Translations under genes and position numbers: made by a program
DNA from: an uncultured Clostridia bacterium
GTDB taxonomy: Bacteria > Bacillota > Clostridia > TANB77 > CAG-508
Reading direction: 5' to 3'
Length of the DNA stretch: 5,324 bases
Assembly: GCA_934167135.1 (NCBI GenBank)
Contig: CAKPKI010000111.1
Location: 1-5,324 of the forward strand
The notes under the pieces: model-generated
What the model was told of the DNA's origin: nothing
Databases searched by the model: none
What the model saw: only the letters and a program-made list of their open reading frames with translations
Part shown: positions 1 through 4,447 of the stretch, in pieces
How positions within the stretch are numbered: the first letter of the stretch is position 1
Layout of the letters: every line of letters starts with the position of its first letter

Positions 1-2
1 CA

Positions 3-515
3 TATGATGCAAATATAGATACAGAATATAGAGAGGCATTAGATCATAGTTTAATGGGGTTAGGATATATAAGTGATTATCCATTAAACTTGTATATGGG
101 AATACAAGAAGAAAAAGAAGAACTTGAAAGAGTTGAAACAAGACCATTAGATTCAAATCAAATAAGTGAAATTATACACTTAATGATGTATGAGATGAGA
201 GATGATTTTCAGTATGAAAGATTTAAGCCAGTTGCATTGAGATTTTTAAATATTTCTGAAGAGATGAGAGGGGAAAGAAATAAAGAAAGTAACAGAATAA
301 TTACAAAACCCCAATTTAATATTTATAGAAAAAGAGCAGTAATGTATGACCTTATTTGTAAAGTTTCAATGACATTAAAGAAAAATAATTTGATTAATGA
401 ATCAAGAGAAATGATTGAAAGAGCAACTTCTTCATACAGTTATGCTGATGCATTTAAAATTATAAATGAGTATGTTGAAGTTATTGAAGAAGAGGAGGAG
501 GAAGAATTTGAATAA
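3..515 (+). CDS. Hypothetical ICE accessory protein, 5' end missing
   Basis: The frame is open from the window edge, giving 170 visible residues. The first in-frame ATG (54) has no Shine-Dalgarno site before it, so the gene very probably starts upstream of the window. I do not recognise the N-terminal part. Residues encoded by about 336-485 form a helical C-terminal domain (core T-L-K-K-N-N, then E-M, then I-I-N-E-Y-V) that aligns with the C-terminus of the protein at 1641-2087; by hand roughly 16 of 44 positions are identical with one gap. The protein ends in a run of Glu followed by Phe-Glu-stop, where the Glu codons double as the ribosome binding site of the next gene. No signal peptide or membrane segment is seen. 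Function is unknown; its place beside an ArdA-like gene suggests an accessory role in establishment after transfer, which is inference only. Confidence 0.75.
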   Translation, partial: YDANIDTEYREALDHSLMGLGYISDYPLNLYMGIQEEKEELERVETRPLDSNQISEIIHLMMYEMRDDFQYERFKPVALRFLNISEEMRGERNKESNRIITKPQFNIYRKRAVMYDLICKVSMTLKKNNLINESREMIERATSSYSYADAFKIINEYVEVIEEEEEEEFE

Positions 516-517
516 AA
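491..517 (+). promoter_or_regulatory. Coupling junction 1: SD plus overlapping stop/TTG
   Basis: A GAGGAGGAGG tract (from 492) is followed by TTTGAATAA. The upstream gene reads it as Phe-Glu-stop (507-515), and the downstream gene starts at TTG 508, one frame over, giving an eight-base overlap. The GGAGG at 497-501 is six bases before the TTG. The 27 bases here differ at a single position from those at 1624-1650. Confidence 0.8.
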
Positions 518-900
518 TTGATTTACTAAAAGAATTGGAAGATAGTCTATATCATAATCTTTTATGTTATTCGGAAAATAATTCAATGGATAAGCCCAAA
601 GAACAATTTGTTAAAGAATGGAAAAAAACAAAAGAAAAAATAGGAATTGTAAAAGAAATTAGGAAAGATGTGCAACGAAATATTAAAGAAAATATTTGGT
701 ATCTAGTTAGAAATGAAGAACAGGATGTTCTTGGAAGTTTCTGTACATTAAATCAAGCAATTGCTTTTGCAGAGAAAAAGAAAAAAGAATATATGAGAAA
801 TTATGATAGTTCAAAGGTATGGGTTGAAATAGAGGGAGACTCAGAAGAAATATATGTAGCAAGAGGATATGAAAAAGAAGAAATAGAGGAGTTTGAGTGA
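508..900 (+). CDS. Small hypothetical protein, TTG start
   Basis: This is a 130-residue protein that I do not recognise. The start is placed at TTG 508 because a strong GGAGG site lies six bases upstream and the same arrangement recurs at other junctions; an in-frame ATG at 466 lacks a ribosome binding site and would add a lysine/arginine-rich extension made from the Shine-Dalgarno tract of the overlapping gene. The N-terminal half is charged and helical (W-K-K-T-K-E-K region). The C-terminal half has alternating hydrophobic stretches (IWYLV, KVWVEI, EIYVA) around a helix (LNQAIAFAEKKKKEY), suggesting a small alpha/beta domain. It ends in Glu-Glu-Phe-Glu-stop. It overlaps the preceding gene by eight bases and is presumably co-translated with it. 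No function can be assigned; the compact gene string with ArdA suggests an accessory role. Confidence 0.75.
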   Translation: MNKIDLLKELEDSLYHNLLCYSENNSMDKPKEQFVKEWKKTKEKIGIVKEIRKDVQRNIKENIWYLVRNEEQDVLGSFCTLNQAIAFAEKKKKEYMRNYDSSKVWVEIEGDSEEIYVARGYEKEEIEEFE

Positions 901-925
901 TTTTACAGAGGTAAAACTATACTAA
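885..925 (+). promoter_or_regulatory. Coupling junction 2 opening a ten-codon leader ORF
   Basis: The end of the 508-900 gene (GAGGAG, then TTTGAGTGA) repeats the stop/TTG overlap of the other junctions. Here TTG 893 opens a frame of only ten codons (MSDFTEVKLY) that stops at TAA 923-925. This mini-ORF is in the same frame as the ArdA-like gene downstream, so it may be a coupling leader or the broken original start of that gene. Weak promoter-like hexamers (TTGAGT 893-898 and TATACT 918-923, spacing 19) also lie here, but the spacing is poor. Confidence 0.4.
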
Positions 926-988
926 AAAAATATAAAAATGGAACAAAATCGATTCTTGTGTGAGAGAATCAAAGGAGAAATAAAGCAA

Positions 989-1648
989 ATGAGTTTAAAA
1001 ATGAAATTAAATATAGTAAATAAGCATGAATATGAAGAAAACGAAGATTACAGAGAGGTAATAGTTAGAATTCCAAAAGAAAATGAAAAGTTAGAAAGAG
1101 ATTTTAGGTATTTAGGATTAGACTATGATAATTTATCAATTCAGGATGCTCATGTATTAGAATGTGAAGTAATTGATACATCTAACCCACAATTTTCAGC
1201 TACAATGTCGACAGAAATTTCAAATATTATTGCTAAAGCAAATGAAGATGGTTATACAACACCATTTCAAGATATTAAAAGTATGTTTAATATCATAAAA
1301 TTACTTGATGATGAAGGTAGAAACAAATTATTAGCAGTTCTAGAAATGAAAAGGGAACAAATATGTAATATGAAAGATGCTGTAAAATATGGAAATAATT
1401 TAGATTGTTTTGAATATTACAACAATATTAGTACACATGAAGAATATGCACAAAAACTAATAGATAAGAAAGAAATTACTCTGGAGGATGTTGCTGATTA
1501 TATTAATATGGAAGAATTAGGAGAGGCATATGTCAATGGAAATGATGGGATTTTTACGGATCAAGGATTAATATTTGAGACAAGCACTATTGAAATAAAT
1601 ATAAAGAATCTAGCTTATAAAAAAGAGGAGGATGAAGAATTTGAATAA
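989..1648 (+). CDS. ardA: ArdA-like antirestriction protein
   Basis: The 219-residue product resembles ArdA, the elongated acidic DNA mimic that blocks type I restriction enzymes after conjugation. Visible support, compared from memory with the Tn916-type protein: an N-terminal strand KLNIVNKHEY, then V-I-V-R-I-P and L-G-L-D-Y-D, then a helix (IKSMFNIIKLLDDEGRNKL) matching the ArdA central helix, and near the end LEDVADYINMEELGEAY plus a G-I-F-T motif matching the ArdA segment N-Y-I-D-Y-x-x-x-G-R-D. It is somewhat longer than the usual 165-180 residues. I chose ATG 989 because AAAGGAG lies at 971-977; ATG 938 has no such site, and TTG 893 is cut off by a stop at 923. The tail ends in Phe-Glu-stop and overlaps the next gene. 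The role and acidic character agree with ArdA, but the match is distant, so a non-antirestriction relative is possible. Confidence 0.72.
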   Translation: MSLKMKLNIVNKHEYEENEDYREVIVRIPKENEKLERDFRYLGLDYDNLSIQDAHVLECEVIDTSNPQFSATMSTEISNIIAKANEDGYTTPFQDIKSMFNIIKLLDDEGRNKLLAVLEMKREQICNMKDAVKYGNNLDCFEYYNNISTHEEYAQKLIDKKEITLEDVADYINMEELGEAYVNGNDGIFTDQGLIFETSTIEINIKNLAYKKEEDEEFE

Positions 1649-1650
1649 AA
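1624..1650 (+). promoter_or_regulatory. Coupling junction 3: SD plus overlapping stop/TTG
   Basis: AGGAGG (1626-1631) lies nine bases before TTG 1641, which overlaps the stop of the ArdA-like gene (TTTGAATAA, 1640-1648). The 27-base segment matches junction 1 at 26 positions. An in-frame ATG at 1632 directly abuts the AGGAGG and is too close to be used, so TTG decides the start. Confidence 0.8.
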
Positions 1651-2087
1651 CAATTTCAACTGATAAAGTAGCAGTAAAATCAGGTTATTATTTTGAAATA
1701 TTTGATAAGGATAAAATTCCAAATACATTAGCAAAATATGATTATAGAGTAGAACTAGATAATGTTATTTATGATTTATATCATGGGACAAGTTTGGAAG
1801 ATGAAAAAGTAATTGATAATATGTTTGGAAATAGAATTGGACATTTTATTGATGAACATACAATAAAAAGACCTAGATGTGCATTGATTGGAGAAGATGG
1901 CAATATTTTTAATCTTATGGGAATTGCATCAAGAACTTTAAAAGAAAATAATATGAAAGAACTAGCAGGAGAAATGTGCAATAAAATTGTAACACAGGCA
2001 AAAAGTTATAACCAAGCATTATCAATTATAGGGGAATATGTAGATATAACTAGCAGAGCAGAATTGGAGGAAGATATTTTTGAGTAA
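1641..2087 (+). CDS. Hypothetical protein with C-terminal domain shared with the first gene
   Basis: This is a 148-residue protein started at TTG 1641 behind AGGAGG. Residues 78-136 carry the motif R-P-R-C-A-L-I-G-E-D-G-N-I-F-N-L-M-G-I followed by A-S-R-T-L-K-E-N-N-M and ending I-I-G-E-Y-V-D-I. I recall this kind of small domain from many Firmicutes conjugative elements, where it is left as hypothetical. It aligns with the C-terminus of the gene at 3-515, so the two are likely paralogues diverged beyond their N-terminal parts. The N-terminal half contains Y-D-L-Y-H-G-T-S, which I cannot assign. The protein is acidic overall and has no membrane segment. It overlaps both neighbours by eight bases (ArdA-like gene upstream, 2080-2457 downstream), so its translation is probably coupled to ArdA. 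Function unknown. Confidence 0.78.
   Translation: MNKTISTDKVAVKSGYYFEIFDKDKIPNTLAKYDYRVELDNVIYDLYHGTSLEDEKVIDNMFGNRIGHFIDEHTIKRPRCALIGEDGNIFNLMGIASRTLKENNMKELAGEMCNKIVTQAKSYNQALSIIGEYVDITSRAELEEDIFE
2066..2087 (+). promoter_or_regulatory. Coupling junction 4: SD plus overlapping stop/TTG
   Basis: GGAGG (2066-2070) lies nine bases before TTG 2080, which overlaps the Phe-Glu-stop of the upstream gene (TTTGAGTAA, 2079-2087) by eight bases. It is the same layout as junctions 1-3, but the surrounding bases have diverged. Confidence 0.75.
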
Positions 2088-2457
2088 GATGTTAAAAGCT
2101 AATTCAATAATTAAAGAAAATGAAATTTATTTTCAAGATGAACTTATTTCTGAAAATAAAGAAATAAATGCATATATTTCAACATCAAATATTGATTTAA
2201 AAGAAAAGTTTGGCTTAAAATATAAAAATGATATGTATTATGATATGTATTTAAATTATAAATATTTAGAAAAGAAACTATATATTGAAATTGTAAAAGT
2301 AGAGGATGAAAAAAGAAATTATTATATATATATACCTACAGAAGGTGAGAAAAAAATGTTAATGAAAAAATTAGAAGAATATATAGAAAAAAATTATAAT
2401 CAGAGTATAGAAGAATTTATAAAAGAAGTTGAAAAGGAAGAAGAAGAAGAATATTAG
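2080..2457 (+). CDS. Small hypothetical acidic/tyrosine-rich protein, TTG start
   Basis: This is a 125-residue protein that I do not recognise. The start is TTG 2080, set by GGAGG nine bases upstream and by overlap with the previous stop; ATG 2089 is an alternative only three codons in. The middle is rich in tyrosine and lysine with strand-like stretches (DMYYDMYLNYKYL, KLYIEIVKV, RNYYIYIP), followed by a C-terminal helix (EGEKKMLMKKLEEYIEK) and a Glu-rich tail ending E-E-E-E-E-Y. The layout of beta strands followed by a helix resembles small single-domain proteins common on conjugative elements, without a named function. It is the last gene of the left-hand string: after it comes the non-coding oriT-like region, and no Phe-Glu/TTG junction follows. 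Confidence 0.72.
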   Translation: MSKMLKANSIIKENEIYFQDELISENKEINAYISTSNIDLKEKFGLKYKNDMYYDMYLNYKYLEKKLYIEIVKVEDEKRNYYIYIPTEGEKKMLMKKLEEYIEKNYNQSIEEFIKEVEKEEEEEY

Positions 2458-2497
2458 AACTATCAAGTAGATATCTTAAAAAAAATTGTGTTTCACG

Positions 2498-2516
2498 CTA
2501 AAAGCCACGCTTTTAG
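2498..2516. repeat. Inverted repeat 1 (8-bp arms)
   Basis: CTAAAAGC and GCTTTTAG flank a three-base CAC loop. It is the most distal repeat from the predicted nick and could bind the RHH accessory protein, which is inference. Confidence 0.75.
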
Positions 2517-2525
2517 GCAGTTACT

Positions 2526-2544
2526 GGGCGAGGCGACATCGCCC
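2526..2544. repeat. Inverted repeat 2 (6-bp GC-rich arms), probable relaxase-binding hairpin
   Basis: GGGCGA and TCGCCC flank a seven-base loop. An alternative pairing of GGCGA (2532-2536) with TCGCC (2539-2543) leaves a two-base loop. It ends eight bases 5' of the predicted nick, a spacing like that between the repeat arm and nic in RP4. Confidence 0.72.
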
Positions 2545-2546
2545 TG

Positions 2547-2553
2547 ATCCTGC
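2547..2553 (+). other. Putative nic site ATCCTG|C
   Basis: ATCCTGC matches the core of the IncP/MobP nick sequence. By that analogy cleavage would fall between 2552 and 2553 on the + strand, making 2553 the 5' end of the transferred strand. Only the motif and its context support this. Confidence 0.55.
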
Positions 2554-2576
2554 AAAATTGCCTTCAGGCAATTTTG
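2553..2576. repeat. Inverted repeat 3 (10-bp arms) just 3' of the putative nick
   Basis: CAAAATTGCC and GGCAATTTTG flank a TTCA loop. It begins exactly at the predicted nick. It is not followed by a T-run, so it is a poor terminator candidate and is better read as part of oriT. Confidence 0.75.
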
Positions 2577-2607
2577 ATTCTCAATGAGGGAGAAAGAGAG
2601 GTAAATT

Positions 2608-3069
2608 TTGAAAGAGCAAAAAGAGGAAGAAAAGTTAGTTCCTGTAATAGTAAGAATACCAAAGTATAAAAAGAATATGCTAGAAAAATTGGCTACAAAA
2701 CAAGGAAGATATGAGGCTGATATTGTAAGAAGTGGAATAGATAAAGAACTAAATTTACAAATTTATAAGGATAACTTGGATTTTATAATTAAAGAATTAG
2801 ATAGGATGATTGATGAAAAATTAGACCCTTTTATAAAATCACAAAGGAAGATAAATGCTAAAAACCTAAGAACGAGTGCAATAAATACATATTTACAAGG
2901 TGAGGTTTTATATAGATTGCTTGGAGATGATATGCACAAAAATTTTATTGAAATGTTGGCTAAAGCTCGTAAGAAAGCAAATTATTATATAAATCATGAC
3001 GCAGAAAATATGAGCAAACAGGATTTGTACGATTTTTATACAATAGGAGAAATGTACAGAAATGAATAA
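2608..3069 (+). CDS. Ribbon-helix-helix relaxosome accessory protein (MobC-like)
   Basis: The 153-residue product starts with a short charged segment, then V-P-V-I-V-R-I-P-K (about residues 11-19) as the DNA-contacting beta strand, a first helix around residues 20-31 (KKNMLEKLAT) and a second around 34-48 (YEADIVRSGIDKEL). That order is the ribbon-helix-helix fold found in relaxosome accessory proteins, which bind oriT repeats and help the relaxase. The remainder is helical with no motif I can name. The start is TTG 2608, behind GAGAGG six bases upstream. It lies right after the oriT-like repeats and overlaps the relaxase gene by eight bases (ATGAATAA), so the two are almost certainly co-translated. 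The fold assignment is good; the exact family (MobC or other) is inferred from context. Confidence 0.75.
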   Translation: MKEQKEEEKLVPVIVRIPKYKKNMLEKLATKQGRYEADIVRSGIDKELNLQIYKDNLDFIIKELDRMIDEKLDPFIKSQRKINAKNLRTSAINTYLQGEVLYRLLGDDMHKNFIEMLAKARKKANYYINHDAENMSKQDLYDFYTIGEMYRNE

Positions 3070-4294
3070 TGTGATTTTTCTTTTTGAAGCATTTAATCCC
3101 AATAAACGAAGTACATTTTTTAAACACAAAAGTTATGCCAATTATCTTGCTTATAGTGAATTTGCAATAAGAAATCCGAAGACTGAGCATGGATTATTTG
3201 GTAAAATAAAAGATTTTTCTAACATAGAAAATATGGAAAGTATAGAACCAATTAATCAATACATAATAAAATTAGTAGACAAAAAAGTTCCAATTTATCG
3301 TTGTACAATATCACTTGATGAATATGATGCTATAAGGCTTGGATATGATACTCAGGAAAAATGGAAAGGCTTATTTGAAAGTAAATTAGTAAGTTTTGCA
3401 AAAAAGATGAATGTAAAATATGAAGATTTACAATATGTTGGAGCAGTACATTTGGAATCAGGACATCCGCACTTTCAGATAATGCTTTGGAGTAAACAAC
3501 GAGATAAAATGAATTATTATATCAATTATGGAAAGATTAATAAAATGCGAGATGAATTTACAAATGCTATATTTAGAGAAGATTTAATAGAATTATATAA
3601 GGAAAAAGATCTTGCTAGAAAAGGGATAATAGAGAAAAATGTATTGCTACAAAAATTGAAAAAAGTAAATAAAGATTCGAAGTTCATAAAAGAAATGGTA
3701 CAATATGAAAAAGATTTTTCAAATAAAAAGATAATGAGAAACCCTATTAAAAATAAAGAATTGAGAAAGATAGCAGGTGAACTTTTAAAGTTAAAAGAGC
3801 AATTAAGAAATACGAAAGGAAGCATAAAATATCAATATTTAAAGAGGTATCCTGTAATTATAAAGCAAGTAGATATAATTTCTAAAAGTATTATAGAATC
3901 ATCATTAGATACTCAGATAGAAATAGAAAAGTATATTCTAGCAAAGCAAAAAATAGTATCATTTAAATTTCAGGAACAGGATAAGATACAAAAAGCACAA
4001 CAAGAAGAAAAAGTAAAAGCGGAAGATGAAATAATAAAACTTATAGGAAATCAAATATTAAATTTTGAAAGAGTATTATTAAATCAAAAAATAGAATATA
4101 CTAAATCAGTATATTATAATGAAACCGAAAGCTTAATATGGAGAATATTTAATTGTGTTTATTTTTCAACAAGACAAGAAGAAAAATATTTGAAAAATTT
4201 CGAAATAAAATATAAAAAGCAATTATCGAAACAGGCGGAGAAAGACTTGGCTATAAATAAAGCAAATGCTTCAAGTTTTCATTGGGATATATAA
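3062..4294 (+). CDS. mobL: MobL/MobP-type relaxase
   Basis: The 410-residue protein would nick oriT, stay bound to the 5' end through a tyrosine and lead the strand into the recipient. Near the N-terminus the segment Y25-A-N-Y28 followed by H-G-L-F-G (residues 43-47) matches the conserved MobL opening and holds the likely catalytic tyrosine. The metal-binding motif is V-H130-L-E-S-G-H135-P-H137-F-Q139, followed by M-N-Y-Y and K-I-N-K-M-R-D-E-F-T, again typical of this family. In the classical MobP motif (H...NPHxH) the third metal ligand is His; here that position is Gln. The C-terminal half is lysine/glutamate-rich and helical with no domain I recognise. ATG 3062 overlaps the RHH gene stop, with AGGAG at 3045-3049 serving as a rather distant Shine-Dalgarno site. 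Family assignment is confident; activity is not proven. Confidence 0.87.
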   Translation: MNNVIFLFEAFNPNKRSTFFKHKSYANYLAYSEFAIRNPKTEHGLFGKIKDFSNIENMESIEPINQYIIKLVDKKVPIYRCTISLDEYDAIRLGYDTQEKWKGLFESKLVSFAKKMNVKYEDLQYVGAVHLESGHPHFQIMLWSKQRDKMNYYINYGKINKMRDEFTNAIFREDLIELYKEKDLARKGIIEKNVLLQKLKKVNKDSKFIKEMVQYEKDFSNKKIMRNPIKNKELRKIAGELLKLKEQLRNTKGSIKYQYLKRYPVIIKQVDIISKSIIESSLDTQIEIEKYILAKQKIVSFKFQEQDKIQKAQQEEKVKAEDEIIKLIGNQILNFERVLLNQKIEYTKSVYYNETESLIWRIFNCVYFSTRQEEKYLKNFEIKYKKQLSKQAEKDLAINKANASSFHWDI

Positions 4295-4300
4295 AATTAT

Positions 4301-4335
4301 TGAAATAATGGTATAAATTGATGAAATAATAGTAT
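4301..4335 (+). repeat. Two 14-bp direct repeats, 21 bp apart
   Basis: TGAAATAATGGTAT (4301-4314) and TGAAATAATAGTAT (4322-4335) differ at one position and begin 21 bp apart, about two helical turns, so both would face the same side of the DNA. They lie just after the relaxase stop and before the terminator. They could be a binding site for a regulator, or a chance product of AT-rich DNA. Confidence 0.5.
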
Positions 4336-4362
4336 TAAACAAATATTTTGATTATGAAAAAT

Positions 4363-4394
4363 AAAGAACATTTACACAAGTATATGTTCTTTTT
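4363..4394 (+). terminator. Rho-independent terminator after the relaxase gene
   Basis: AAAGAACAT (4363-4371) pairs perfectly with ATGTTCTTT (4384-4392) across a 12-base loop, and a run of five T follows C4389. It lies 69 bases after the relaxase stop. Because the next gene's Shine-Dalgarno tract begins only nine bases later, there is no room for a promoter between them, so the hairpin may be an attenuator within the leader of the downstream gene. Confidence 0.72.
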
Positions 4395-4402
4395 AAATTA
4401 CT

Positions 4403-4447
4403 AAAAAAGGAGGAATGTGGAGTTCCAATAAGGGAGAAAAAGGATAA
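4403..4447 (+). promoter_or_regulatory. Leader with two SD sites and a ten-codon ORF before the coupling protein gene
   Basis: A strong AGGAGG (4408-4413) is followed after one base by ATG 4415, which opens MWSSNKGEKG and stops at TAA 4445-4447. A second site, AAGGGAG (4430-4436), lies seven bases before ATA 4444, the likely start of the coupling protein. GTG 4417 is in the coupling-protein frame but is stopped at 4429. The first site has no usable start at normal spacing, which is odd for so strong a signal. Confidence 0.5.

Larger units (their letters stand above)
2491..2580 (+). other. Candidate origin of transfer (oriT)
   Basis: This non-coding block lies between the accessory genes and the RHH-relaxase pair. 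By hand count about half of the bases at 2491-2576 are G or C, well above the surrounding AT-rich genes. It contains three perfect inverted repeats in a row and, between the second and third, GATCCTGC, which fits the nick core known for IncP/MobP oriTs (YATCCTG followed by a pyrimidine) except for the first base. The end of the second repeat is eight bases from the predicted nick. Position next to a relaxase, repeats and the nick-like core together make oriT the best reading. The stretch 2458-2490 before it is AT-rich and shows nothing clear. Confidence 0.72.

Noticed and set aside
466..507. ATG 466 as start of the second gene
   Set aside because: It has no Shine-Dalgarno site and would add a Lys/Arg run that is merely the next frame of the GAGGAG tract; TTG 508 has GGAGG at correct spacing.
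2553..2580. Inverted repeat 3 as a Rho-independent terminator of the left gene string
   Set aside because: The stem is strong but is followed by GATTCTC instead of a T-run, and it abuts the nick-like motif and two other repeats, which suits oriT better.
1060..2666. Shared V-I-V-R-I-P-K peptide in the ArdA-like protein and the RHH protein
   Set aside because: Only seven residues match and flanking sequence differs; it is likely a chance beta-strand similarity, not homology.
1781..3190. Open frames of 66-76 codons on the minus strand at 1781-1981, 2908-3129 and 2960-3190
   Set aside because: They lie opposite well-supported + strand genes, have low-complexity hydrophobic Phe/Ile-rich products typical of reversed AT-rich coding DNA, and show no convincing ribosome site.
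4371..4399. Promoter for the coupling protein gene (TTTACA 4371-4376 with TAAATT 4394-4399)
   Set aside because: The -10 match is weak, the elements fall within the terminator, and the transcript would begin inside or next to the Shine-Dalgarno tract.
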